Source: Aspidapion aeneum (lineage: Eukaryota > Arthropoda > Insecta > Coleoptera > Brentidae). Taken from it: 64,000 bases of DNA. The stretch covers positions 36,786,667-36,850,666 of the forward strand of contig OY755045.1 of assembly GCA_963576565.1 (NCBI GenBank). Reading direction: 5' to 3'. The notes under the pieces were generated by a model. That model searched no databases. It was given only the letters and a program-made list of their open reading frames with translations, and was not told where the DNA came from. Position numbers and translations under genes: made by a program. Positions 21,853 to 32,483 of this stretch are shown piece by piece. Within the stretch, counting starts at the first letter, position 1. Each line of letters opens with the position of its first letter.

Positions 21853-22330
21853 TAAATGGATCCATGACGGATCAGATACCTTCCTAGCTAGCCTATTAGT
21901 ACACTTCAAGTGAAGCCATGATACATCAGCCTTAAAAACAGTTTTTTGTAAATATCTCCGAAACTAAAGCTCCTACAAAGTTTTTGGTTAAAACACATTG
22001 AGAAATACGTAATCTACTATATTCCGAAAACCGCATATTGATGCAATGCTCTGTTAAAAACTTAGCATTCTTTTAATTGTCAAAAAACTTTCATTAGCAT
22101 TAATGGATTTTCACCAAAATATAATCAGCTCGTTAGTGTAGTGTTATTTTACCTGAAAATTTTAAGAAAATCGGTTCAGCGGTTTAGGACATTCACACAC
22201 ATACACAGACAGACATCACGACGATATTGCTAAGATAGGTCAAAATACACCCAAATAACACATTTTCGGCGTTATCTGAAAAAAAAAATTCGTCAAAAAT
22301 AATACCTTCTCTAGCCATTGCTGCGCGGGG
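21853..22330 (+). mobile_element. dispersed 'taccttcc' repeat family, copy 2
   Basis: It has the same order of landmarks as copy 1, from atggatccatgacggatc to the final ataccttctctagccattgc at 22301-22322. The CA/CAGA microsatellite in the core is shorter (cacacacatacacagacag). Confidence 0.75.
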
Positions 22331-22334
22331 TAGG

Positions 22335-22700
22335 AATACTTTTTATTTTAATACATTATTAAAGTACTTGAAGTACAAGTGCAAAGTACATAATAAATAA
22401 ATTTTAAAATTTGAAGTACATTTTTTTTCAAATGTAGGTCGGTACTCCAAATTATTAAGTACTTACATAATAAAAAACTTATAGCCTTGTACTTAAAGTA
22501 TCTTTTAATGTACTTGAAGTACATGTTAGTATCATTGAAGTACTTTACTTGACAAAAATCAAGTATATTGTAAATATAGTTCAAGTAACAAATACAAATA
22601 TGGCTCATTTATTTGTACTTCAAGTAACGTATACTATTAAAGTACCTCTAAGTACAATTTCAAATATTTTACTTGAAATAGGTACTTAATATAGGTAACT
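22335..22700. mobile_element. hAT-like transposon end with AAGTACTT subterminal repeats
   Basis: More than a dozen GTAC-centred words (attaaagtacttgaagtac, ttgtacttaaagta, gtacttcaagtaa) occur in 350 bp. Dense AAGTACTT/GAAGTAC repeats behind the ends are characteristic of hAT transposons such as Tol2. Neither an exact terminus nor transposase coding was found, so this is a fragment or a non-autonomous element. Confidence 0.5.
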
Positions 22701-22858
22701 CTGTATTAGACTAGTAACTTTTGTTTGTAATGTATAATTATACCAACCTTAAGCTGACGAAATTAGTCTCACTTCCTCATCAATAGATGGATTTTCAAAA
22801 TTAGAAAAAAAATATTTTCGAAAAGTTTTAATAAGTCGAGGTTTTTATTTTCAGAAAT

Positions 22859-23080
22859 ATGGGGCTAGTGTACACACTATCAAATATTGTTCACAAAGAT
22901 TTAAAAAAATATTTTATAAAATATTTGGAGTTTAAAATGGGAGTAAAATCTACGCCTATGTTCCACTACTTAGTATGTTTATTAAACTTGTTCCTCGGTT
23001 TTAAGCGATTCTATAGACCAGTTAATTTAGACCACGCAGAGGAAACCTCGGCGGTCATAACCAAAATATTCTGTGATTAA
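22859..23080 (+). other. 73-codon open frame behind an acceptor-like site, unassigned
   Basis: The frame starts ATG at 22859, four bases after ttttattttcag, a good splice-acceptor shape, and stops at 23080. The product is basic (KKYFIKYLEFKMGVKSTP) with one hydrophobic stretch (FHYLVCLLNLFLGF) and an acidic end. It overlaps none of the repeats recognised here. I do not recognise the family, and no upstream exon was identified. It may be a terminal exon of a small membrane protein or simply a chance frame. Confidence 0.2.
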
Positions 23081-23553
23081 ATCAGCCAGACCACCCGACC
23101 ACTCAGCCTAACCATCGGTGTGTGTTTATTTGTAAAAACTATTATAAGTTATTGCTCTCGAGAGTATTTCTTGTAACAGGAACTCTATTTGAAGAGTAAT
23201 TGTGAGTTATGATGTTGACAGGCGTTGAGATGGCGGCTAACATGGCGGCAAAATTTTAAATTGCAGCTGTAAAGCCCAAATTGACACAGGTGTATATTCA
23301 AAATATATATTCATATAACCAAAAATACATATCATATTAATTTTTTTTTAAGCTGCAGAAACCTCCAAAATCTAAGGTCACTATATAACGTTATATAGTG
23401 ACCTTACCAAAAACCCCTGAACCGAACCTCCCAAAATCTGAAAGATTAAGGTTTTTTCAAATTTTCTGAAAAACTAAGCTTTTAGCGAAAAATTTCTACT
23501 GTACTTTATGGTAGACAATAAAATGTCCTTTTTTACAAGGTATAATTTGATAA
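23081..23553. other. non-coding, small palindrome at 23380
   Basis: Around 23377-23405, aaggtcactatataacgttatatagtgacctt is a near-perfect palindrome with no spacer. Otherwise nothing was recognised. Confidence 0.5.
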
Positions 23554-23860
23554 AGGCCGCTTGACATGGTGCATGACGCGCTGCAAATATTTGCAAGCAA
23601 AAAATTTCGGTCAAATTGTTGCCTGCAAAAAATCTTCTTTTCGTTTGACATTGTGCATGTCCATGCATTGATTCCCCAGAATCTAGGTAAAAATTCCCCA
23701 GTTTGCATGCAAGTACAGTTTGCATGCAAAAAAATGGCACCGCACCGATAAAAATGGATTACCTGCAACAATCAGCTGGATTTGTACTGCGCATGCACCT
23801 GGGCAAAATTTCATGCATTTGCCTGCAAATTTTATTGTCATGCACCATGTCAAGCGGCCT
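23554..23860. mobile_element. MITE with 24-bp perfect ends and TAA target duplication
   Basis: The left end aggccgcttgacatggtgca and the right end tgcaccatgtcaagcggcct are exact inverted copies; the match continues to 24 bp. The element is bounded by TAA at 23551-23553 and 23861-23863. A 3-bp TWA target and a G/C-rich end point to the PIF/Harbinger superfamily. Inside, tttgcaagca/tgcctgcaaa words recur in both orientations. No coding capacity. Confidence 0.8.
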
Positions 23861-23874
23861 TAAGGTCAGACTGA

Positions 23875-24650
23875 TAACAAACTCTGCAGCGCCGTCCGTT
23901 AATTGAAGTAATTTAAAAAAGTTGACAAAATACCCATGTTTTTCCCGAGATTTATTCGATTTTTTAAAAAATAATGTCTACAAAAAAACATGTGTTATAT
24001 TTTATTATAATTAATAAAATTTCCTTTAAAATAAGGTATAACATGATCGGATTGGTTTTATAATTAAAACTTTAGGGGCCTCCGTAAATTAAATCAATTT
24101 AAAAAAAAAACAGAAAATAAACCATTCCTGTTACAGGTTTTATCTAATTTTCTCAGAAACTAACCTTAATATAAAAAACCGTATACTATACATTATTGTA
24201 GACAGTGAAATTCCCTTTTTAACAATGTGAAACTCTCCAGCGAAATCCGTAAAGGGGGGTGATTTAAAAAAATCATTTATAAAAACATGTTTTTCACAGG
24301 TTTTACTCATATTTCTTAAAAACCAAGCTCTGTATCAAAAAATGTGTTTTATACATCGCCATAGACAAAAAAATGTTCTTTTAAAGGATGTATAACAAAG
24401 TGGAAGTTATTCCATGCTCCAATAGTGTCCTTAATTTAAAGTAATGATTTAAAATCACCACCATTAATCCAATTTTCTTAAAAACTAAACTTCCTACGAC
24501 AAAATCTCTTTTCGGTGGACAATAAAATTTCCTTTCAAACGGTTTATCACAAAATATGACCCATGTTATAGGTAACTCTCCAGGGGCGTCCGTAAATTGA
24601 GGTAACTTTTAAAACTTTCCAAAAAAAAACATTATTGTCAATTTAAAAAA
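23875..24650. repeat. degenerate tandem repeat, about five units of ~175 bp
   Basis: A landmark of the form 'ctccag.gg.gtccgtaaattgaagtaatttaaaa' recurs at about 23886, 24074, 24237, 24418 and 24578. It is followed each time by a 'gttttattcaattttct.aaaactaa.ctt' block. Units are diverged. Related single units appear near 37850-38150, 39950-40120 and 56400-56750. Confidence 0.55.
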
Positions 24651-25628
24651 AAAATGGTCATGTCATTGGGATGAAATAAGGTAAAAGATGTATTTTTTAC
24701 CTAGAAGATCATAAAATGTTACACAGAAATTGCTTATTTTGATTATATTTAAAAATTTATTTATATAAGTACACCTCTCGAGTCTAAAATATTACATAAG
24801 CCGCACATTATAATACAGCGTTTAAAAGAAAATATAATTTCCTACAATAAAGTGTACGACACATTTTTTTTGAGAAAATTAAATAAAACTGAAAAAAAAA
24901 CAGGTTTTTTGGGGGGCGATTTTCTCCGTCGCTGTCGATATTTCGAGTTGGCAACAGGAAAACTCGGATTCAGCGGGGTCTAATTAGGGGGAAATTGTCT
25001 GTTTTCAAAAAGTAAAATGTTTGCTTCTGGACCAAAAACGGAGAGCGTTTCCAAATTTTTTGCTCTTATGGATTAGCTAAGTCGAACAGTTTAATAAAAA
25101 CACAACAATTTTGTTTAATTTTTTGTTAATTGCTTATCGCGGAATATCTCGGTGGATCGTGTGATAAAATTTAAACCAGAAAATATAATTTGTTTCAAAT
25201 CATTATTTTTTAAAAATTGTCTTTTCTTATTTTTCTAAGAAAAAATGTCAGGGTCACACAAATCGTTTTGTTAAACATCTGGCAACTATTTCTGGAATAT
25301 GTAATTCTAATTAAATTAATATTTAATTACTAATTAATAAAACATTTTTAATAAATTTGCAAATGCATAATAAAAATAAAATCACGTATTTTTCAAGTAA
25401 ATACCTAAGGCTGTATAGAAAAAAAGTTTTTTTTTAACGTTAAACTACCTGTTAATTTAAAAAAGGTTTTTTTTATCAGCAAAAAATAGACTTTAAAATT
25501 TGGTTATTCTATAATATGAAGTCGGTACACATAAATATATAAACAAGGAACATATTAAAAAAATAATACTAGACAAAAACTTGCACATAGTTCATTTTAA
25601 TTTCTTATCCAGTCGGTAAAGTTACTCA
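24651..25628. other. non-coding; block shared in reverse with 56090-56215
   Basis: The segment 24920-25070 (cgctgtcgatatttcg, then agggggaaattgtct, then gcttctggaccaaaaacggagagc) matches 56090-56215 in reverse orientation. This marks a dispersed repeat whose limits I could not set. The rest is AT-rich. Confidence 0.5.
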
Positions 25629-26250
25629 GGGCAAGACGGGGGAATTGCGCCATGATTGGTAATACCGGTACCCCAGGTATCTAGGCAACCAGACACAACA
25701 GAGAGTTGCCAGTTACGACAAACAGAGCAGCAATGGTGCCAGAAGTTAAAGCATTCCAGTTACAATGTGTGGCCGCCTTAGTTTGATTTCAGCTGCAGTA
25801 TAAGTAGATTATGCTGTTTTGCGTCTAATTCTTACCTTGTCGTCAACTGGTGGTTAGGTTACCGTTTTTTTAAATTTATATTAAGGTTTAAAAAAGGCCA
25901 TTTTTTTTATTGGTCAATATATTTATATAAAATATGTTGATTTGTTTTTTATTTTTTAATCTTTCTAAACCAGTAGAAAGTATTAGGTATGAACAAACAC
26001 TAATATAGCGGTATTGCCCCAAGGATGTGGCGGTATTGCCTCGTCCCATGGGGGAATTCCGCCAACTGCAACTTTTTAAAAAATTAATATTTCTTTTATA
26101 TTAATGCAAAAAACTATACATTTCTAAATTGAAGGTTGTAGATATGTTAATAAGAGAACTAAATAAAAAAGATTTTGTAAACTAAAACTCATTTTAAACG
26201 CTTTAATTTTGCTAGTTTCCTTAAATAGGCGGAATTTTCCCGTCTTCCCC
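25629..26250. mobile_element. inverted-repeat element with gggcaagacggggga ends
   Basis: The left end gggcaagacgggggaattgc and the right end ggcggaattttcccgtcttc form an inverted pair of about 23 bp with few differences. The interior contains further copies of the motif (ggcggtattgcc at 26030, cccatgggggaattccgcc near 26045). It is non-coding; superfamily unknown. Confidence 0.6.
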
Positions 26251-26265
26251 TACTTTCAATATTAA

Positions 26266-26600
26266 ATTTTACCTTCCTAGCGGGCACAACAGTGGCTAGA
26301 GAAGGTATTGTATTCGATGAAAAAAATTCGGATAACGCCGAAAATGTGTTATTTGGGTGTATTTTGACCTATCTTAGTAATATCGTCGTGACGTCTGTCC
26401 GTGTGTGTGTGTATGTCGGTACGTAACACGATATCTCATAAACCGCTAAACCGATTTTCATGAAATTTATACGTAAGATAGTGTACAGCACTGTGCTGAT
26501 TTGATTTCGGTCAAAATCCATTAATGCTATTGACAGTTTTTTGACATATTAAAAATTGAAAATATAACGTTTCCACACGGATCTATTTATTTTTATTATT
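26266..26600 (-). mobile_element. dispersed 'taccttcc' repeat family, copy 3 (reversed)
   Basis: It begins taccttcctagcgg and carries the family landmarks on the minus strand: gtgttatttgggtgtattttgacctatctta, the GTGTGTGT run, taaaccgctaaaccgatttt, and cggatctatttat at the far end. The left part is shortened. Confidence 0.7.
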
Positions 26601-26621
26601 TCTCTCTGTTAATAATTTATT

Positions 26622-26768
26622 CATAGGCGCACCCAGGGAGGGCCTCTGGACCCGGCCCCCCCATGCCTAAGGATTTTTTTGTTGTTTTCCACATATTTAT
26701 GAATAAAATAGCAAAAAATACCGTATCCTGCCCCCTTCCCTCCAAGAGGTATTCCTGGGTGCGCTACT
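26622..26768. mobile_element. hAT-type MITE, 147 bp, perfect 8-bp target duplication
   Basis: The ends are cataggcgcacccagg and (reversed) agtagcgcacccagga. They are flanked by aatttatt on both sides (26614-26621, 26769-26776). The interior, tttccacatatttatgaata and a C-rich run, is shared with the element at 38553-38737 and the fragment near 44930. A single end of this type remains at 30290-30310. Confidence 0.75.
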
Positions 26769-27029
26769 AATTTATTGCACTTTTCTAGTCTTCCCAATAA
26801 AGTTTTTTCTAAATTTCCCACGTCACTTAAAATTAAAAACAAAATTGATCGACATGCAACAATAATATTAGTTTTGCAGCATGACGTATTTTATGTCGAA
26901 CTTAAATAATGTATGAAATATAAAACAAACTTGATGAGCAATTTCTTATATTTTTTTTTTTCGAAAATAGTTAAAATTTTTAAACGCTTCTTCAGTTTTT
27001 TGCTTTTGTATTTTGTTTAGAACATTCTA

Positions 27030-27120
27030 GCTCATTAGCACACTCCAAGTGAACTTTGCACTATATCAGCCTAGAAACTTAGGTTTGTAAATATCTTGGA
27101 AAAGAAAGCTCAATATATCA
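27030..27120 (+). mobile_element. dispersed 'taccttcc' repeat, short fragment
   Basis: The landmarks ttctagctcattagcacactc, gaactttgcactatatcagcc and gtaaatatcttggaaa are recognisable. The rest of the unit is missing. Confidence 0.55.
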
Positions 27121-27684
27121 ATGTAACAAATTATTTAAAGAAAACAAAATTACAAATTTTTAATTTAAATACTATAAAAGTTTTTTTAAATCTAATATTG
27201 AGTGTGATACATCATTTTAGGAAATACGCTGAATTTAAAAATTGAATAAATAGAGCGCTATTCCATAAAATATACCAATTTTATTAATCTTATAATAAAA
27301 ACTAAAAGTAACAGATAACATTAAATTTGACAGTTTATAAATCTATAGAAACGCATTATAGATCAAAACATAATTTTCACAAAAATAAGTAATTCAAACT
27401 TTTTAAAAACGGCTAACTATATTAAGATGTTTCCAGCTGGGGGTCACTTTTTCTATATCCCCTAGAAATACCTGAACCCCCAAAAACATCAAACGTTCCT
27501 AAAATCAAAAAAATAATTATTGATATTTTTACTAGGGTATACCATGTATGGTACCCATTGGGTCTGGTATAAAGGTAAAAGAAGTCGCGCATAATATCCG
27601 AATGGTGGGAAAGAATACTCGTGCATTCCATACTCTAAGGCCACTGATAAAGTAATTTATAAATTTTGGTTAGGTAGGTAGTTA

Positions 27685-29340
27685 ATAAATATCAAAATAT
27701 GATAAATTACAAAAGTTTCATAACTTTTTATGAAGTTTAAGAACATTGTTTGAATGTCAAAAAGAAATTCTAAATGTCAAAATTTGACAGGTCGATGGTT
27801 TTTTTAAATGTAACACCCTGTATGATATCAAAAATAATGTTGGGATTATTTTGTTTATTAGTTTTGGAGATATGTTCGTTTAAAAGTTTTAAAAACTTCA
27901 ATTGATACACTTTAAAACATCAATGCAGCAATGAAAAAGACAATCGCATTGACCCAAAAAGTGATGCTGTTGCTTTTGTAATATTATTAATATTTACCAT
28001 CCGCGGTGATTCTGCGCAGTAATGTGTGGCGCTGCAAGCCAGTAAAAACAAAAAATAATTACTACAATTTTAGCTTACACATATACTATAGTAGTGTGAG
28101 CTATTATGGTGATTTTCGAAAAAAAAAAGTTGCTCCGATTTCAAAAATTTTTATATATCTTTGCGTTTCAGATGATTTTGAAACTTTTTTGTCGGGCCGT
28201 CTGTCTGTATGTCTGTCTGTAACGACCAACGCGCATAACTTAAAAATCGCTTGCCCGATTTCAATGAAATTTGGGACCTAGACTGGGTCTTGGGTCGAGA
28301 TGGTTTCATTTAAAAATGAACAAAATCCACCGAACACAAGCCAAATAAAAGGGGGGGGGTAGAATTCAAAAATTAGAGTTTATGTAAAAATATGGCGTGT
28401 GTGATATCAAACGAAAGGTAATTGAGTGTGAAGGTAAACAAAATAAATTTTAGTTTAAAAAAAAGGGTGGGGGTAGATTTCAAAAATTAGAGTTTACGTG
28501 AAAATATGGCGTGTGTGATATCAAAGGAAAGGTAGTTAAATGTGGAGTCGTGGAGACATTTTAATTTTTGTTTTTTTTAAGGGGGGGGAGATTTCAAAAA
28601 TTTGAGTTTAAGTCAAAACATGGCTTCTGTGGTATCAAACGAGAGGTAATTTAGTCTGGAGTTGAATAACATATATTACAGTTTTTAGTTATATTAGCTT
28701 ACACGTACACTATAACTATAGTACCTAGTGTGAGCTTAGGGGCCCATATATTGGCAGAGTATTTTTAGTGTTTAGGTGTCCCCACAAAAACAAACAAGGG
28801 CAAACAAATCGGGGTTATTTGCTGGCCATAATAATGTGTTTAATGTATTTAATATGGTTTGGCGGGTTAGTTGTCTTCTGCCGGGAAACTGAATATAATA
28901 CTGGTTGCAAGCTCATTATTTGAGTAAAACAATTTAATCATATCCAGTTTTTCAGGTGGTTTTTCTTTCTATGAAAAAACCATCTTTAAGCGCCCTTAAA
29001 ACAGGTTGACAAAAAAATAGCATAACTTTTATTTTGTGTCAATGCGATTGTCTTTTTTATGACTGCCTTGATGTGTTAATCAGTATGTAGGTACCAATTT
29101 AAGTTTTTAAAACTTTTAAACGCATATATCTCCTAATCTATAATAAACGAAATAATCCCAACATATATTTTTGAAATCAGAAGGACAAGAAATTATAAAA
29201 TAATATAAAAAACCATCGACCTGACAAATTTTGATATTTACAATTTTTTTTTGACATTCTGACCTAAAGATTCTTAAACTTTATTTAGAAATTATGAAAC
29301 TTTTGTGTTTATTATATTTTGATATCCATTTAAATAAACG
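27685..29340. mobile_element. long inverted-repeat element with a TCTG element nested inside
   Basis: The arms at about 27685-27975 and 29008-29340 are inverted copies (about 80% by eye). Shared blocks include gacaatcgcattga, ttttaaaagttt..aacgaacata, ggtcgatggttttt and gaaacttttgt. The interior contains the TCTG-family element at 28071-28767. The arms carry a caccctgtatg motif like the ends of other cagggtgt elements. No coding capacity. Confidence 0.7.
28071..28767 (+). mobile_element. TCTG-core dispersed element, copy 1 (short core)
   Basis: The left border is a hairpin, tagcttacac...gtgtgagcta (28071-28103). The right border is a second hairpin with the same arm sequence (28695-28738), followed by a constant tail, gcccatatattggcagagt. 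The body has gttgctccgatttcaaaaat, then five TCTG/TATG units (28199-28220), gtaacgaccaacgcgcataa, and three diverged sub-repeats with atcaaacgaaaggtaatt. Copies 2 and 3 are at 34946 and 61359. No coding capacity. Confidence 0.8.
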
Positions 29341-29512
29341 TTTTAGACATAATGTAAAAATATACGGGAAAACCGTGTACCTTTCGAAAAAATTTTAATT
29401 TTAAATAAACCCTTTTCACATGTGCTCTTTCGTCGATTACGTAACTAGGAACATCGAAATTTTACTACCAAATTTACAATCGATTGATAATAAGCACACC
29501 TGAACTATCTTA

Positions 29513-29602
29513 TGGCCAGCGAGATCGTCCGATACTGCTCCCAACGATTTCTTTAAAATTTGGAACTACATTAAAAATAAAGTTTGCGGGCATGATAGAA
29601 AA
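29513..29602 (+). pseudogene. mariner/IS630-like transposase C-terminal remnant
   Basis: The frame reads WPARSSDTAPNDFFKIWNYI followed by KNKVCGHD. It matches the conserved W-P-x-R-S-x-D-x-x-P-x-D-F-F block at the end of Tc1/mariner-group DDE transposases. Only this block is readable. Confidence 0.55.
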
Positions 29603-30067
29603 ACATGACTTTTACTTACTACTATTTACTTTTTAATATACATATTTCTGATTAGAAAATATATTTATTTCATGTCAAAGTCACAAAAGTGTAACTGCGT
29701 ATGGCAAGAATTAATGGGCAAGGACTATACTCTTAATGCGGAGATATATAAGTAAAAGTCAAGCTGTGAATGATCAGTGACCTTATTTAAAGGATACCGC
29801 AGCCCTGCCGAACACCCGGGCCACTGCTTTTGTCAGGTGTTCAAGTTAGCAGGCATACCTTCTGTTAAATGTTATGCAGAATACCTTCCTCTCGCGCTTA
29901 CGATAATTAAAAACTCAAACCAACTCACAATAGATCCCTGAGGGTTGATTCTTCAATTTGAATTTCCTATGTAACTTATATGTAATCAGTTTAATCAATC
30001 CGAGGGAGAAGAATAAGAGCTCCCCCCACCGCAACCCCTGAGACTACTGCCGATTTAATTACTAAAT
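29603..30067. other. non-coding spacer
   Basis: AT-rich with no recognised gene. A cytosine-rich stretch near 29810 and 30025 is not part of any assignable feature. Confidence 0.35.
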
Positions 30068-30310
30068 AAATGGATCCATGGCGGATCTAATACCTTTCTA
30101 GCCCATTAGCACACTCCATGCTATATCAACCTTGAAAACAGTTTTTTTTTAAATATCCTAGAAATAAAAACTCCCACGAAATTTGCAAGTATACAATTTT
30201 TTTAGAAATATATGTTCTAATATATTCAGAAAACCGCATATTGCTTCGCCCCCCCCCCCCCCCAAGAGGCGTCGCCCCCCCCCCCAGACATATTCCCGGG
30301 TGCGCCACTG
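30068..30310 (+). mobile_element. 'taccttcc' repeat fragment joined to a hAT MITE end
   Basis: 30068-30240 carries atggatccatggcggatcta, ctagcccattagcacactcc and gaaaaccgcatattg. It breaks off into poly-C tracts (30248-30264, 30275-30290) and then cccgggtgcgccactggc, the end of the hAT MITE family at 26622. Two repeat families therefore meet at the C tract. Confidence 0.55.
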
Positions 30311-30592
30311 GCTAAACTACCAAACTAAGTACTGATCAAAAATTTTTAAAAAATCGGGGTTACTCATTTTACTCACTACTTTTTTTCTTTGATTTCATAT
30401 GAATTAACCCACTGGGGAAACTTCCAGACATCTAGGGACTTTTTTGACCCAGGATTCGGATTCATCATCCCAAAATACATGAGAATATCACGGTCGGTCT
30501 TACGAATCTCGTATTTTAGTTTCTTGTGGGGTTATGTGATTTGAGCCTATATAACACGTTCGCAACAATGAGTACTTTGTGTGGAAAGGAAC

Positions 30593-32035
30593 AGCTCACA
30601 GTGTGCCTGAATGAAGTATAGGTTACATAAAAATGGTTCCAAAAACTAATTGCATATTTTAAATATGGACTCTTTCCTGAGTTCAGAGCGATATTCATAT
30701 AAATCCTAGCTGATCCTCTTCTCGAAATTTTATCATTTTTTTGCCATTTTTCTAGTTAGCCTAGGTGCTGGCTCCTGTCACTTGTGACCTAATATGTGCT
30801 CTCAGTTTGACTACGGGGCATTCTTAAGCACCCATAGGAGTATAAAAAAAGTTTGGTCACGTGGTCGAACTCATGGTCGTTTGGCCGCCATCTTTGAAAA
30901 TGGCCGCCAAATCGATAGATTTTTTTTGTTTAAGTGTATCTCCCTACCCAGTCGTCTGATTTTAATTTTTTAAAACTTGTTATACTCCGTTTTTAAAGAC
31001 AAATAAATTTTGTCATTACACATTTTTTGAAAAATCAGGGTGGTTTCTAAAACCGTTCACAAGATTATAGAAAAAGTGAATTTGCAGCGAAACGATGCAT
31101 CCTAGCGAAAAACGTTAAGAATAATTTTTTATAGCTTCTTCTGATCATTGTCATATCTTTTACAATTTTTAAGCAAAAAATCGATTTTGGAGCGAAAACA
31201 TGAAATTTTTACGAAATTGTATATTTTAGCTGGCTTGTCCAGCTAACTATCAAAGCTAGGATGCTAAGTAATACATCAAAAGAAGCGGAATTAAAAGTAC
31301 TACAAAAAATTAATTATATGGTTTTTCGCTAGAATGCATCGTTTCGCTGCAAATTCATTTATTCTAATCTTGTGAACAGTTTTATAAACCACCTTCTTTA
31401 AGGCAGTCTTTAGGGGTGCCATCCATCGGACTTTAAAAATATAAAGTCAATATCCTCTTCTGTGAAAGGTTTAAAGCATTCTTTCTATGTAACAAAAAAA
31501 AATTTCAATAATATTGTATCTACAATAAAATGAGAATGGGTATTATTTTAATTCTTTTGGGAGCGGTATTACTAATAATCTTGGTATATCTCAAAAGCTA
31601 CTTGATTTATCAAAAAATATGTAATGACAAAATTTGTTTGTCTTTAAAAAACGAGTTAAACAGGCTTTAACAAATTAAAATCGGACCACTGGGTAGGGAG
31701 ATACGCTTAAACAAAAAATCTATCAATTTGGTGGCCATTTTCAAAGATGGCGGCCAAACGACTATGAATTCGACCACGTGACCAAACTTTTTTTATACTC
31801 CTATGGGTGCTTAACAAAGTCCCGTAGTCAAACTGAGCGCACATATTAGGTCACACGTGACAGGAGCTAGCGCCTAGACTAACTAGAAAAATGTCAAAAA
31901 TTTCGAGAAGAGGATCAGCTAGGATTTGTATGAATATGGCTCTGAAGTCACGAAAGAGTCCATATTCAAAATGTGCAAGTAGTTTTTGGAACCATTTTTA
32001 TGTAACCTATACTTCATTCAGGCACACTGTGAGCT
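30593..32035. mobile_element. 1.44-kb near-complete palindrome (foldback element)
   Basis: The ends agctcacagtgtgcctgaat and attcaggcacactgtgagct are exact inverted copies. The arms of about 600 bp match throughout: aagaggatcagctaggattt, ggtcacgtggtcga, ggccgccatctttgaaaatgg and gaaacgatgcatcctagcg all recur reversed. The non-paired centre is about 31150-31300. There is no coding sequence and no evident target duplication. The terminal agctcacag resembles the AGCTCACAC arms of the TCTG element. Confidence 0.85.
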
Positions 32036-32313
32036 ATACCATTTTTTTTTGTTTTTTTTAGTAGCTCTTTAATTTTTATTTATACTAAATTTTTAAATCT
32101 TTTTCTTGCTTGTATGTACATACCACCGCGCACCGGTGGCAAACGACAAGCCCAAAGAGTACGGTGTCTCTTATCATCGTGAACATGTTCAATTCTTTAA
32201 AGAGATTAAACTGGGTATCTCACCTCTCTCACCGGAAAAGCTAGCGGACCTGGAGGAATATATGCTGAAATGCTCAAATATGGATCAGAGAAACAAATCA
32301 AAAATCTCACATA

Positions 32314-32483
32314 CAGTCGAACCTCTATAACTCGAACTCAAAGGGACAACCAAAACAGTTCGAGTTATGGAGAGTTCGAGTTATAGAAATTCGAATTAAA
32401 GGGGTGAAAATACATATAAAAAGTGCAGGGACCACTTAAAAGGTTCGAGTTATAGAGAGGTTCGAGTTAGAGAGGTTCGACTG
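32314..32483. mobile_element. cagtcgaacctc MITE, copy 1, in a TA site
   Basis: The ends cagtcgaacctctataactc and gttcgactg with TA on both sides (32312-32313, 32484-32485) are TIR and target duplication. The interior repeats gttcgagttat in both orientations. TA targeting and the CAGT end indicate a Tc1/mariner-superfamily (pogo/Tigger-like) MITE. 170 bp. Confidence 0.85.

Noticed and set aside
23474..23906. Overlapping short cysteine-rich frames around 23.5-23.9 kb
   Set aside because: They are translations of the inverted-repeat MITE at 23554-23860 on both strands.
30240..30300. Poly-C tracts as a G-quadruplex regulatory site
   Set aside because: They are the C runs of a hAT MITE fragment and have no gene nearby; a structure is possible but nothing supports a role.
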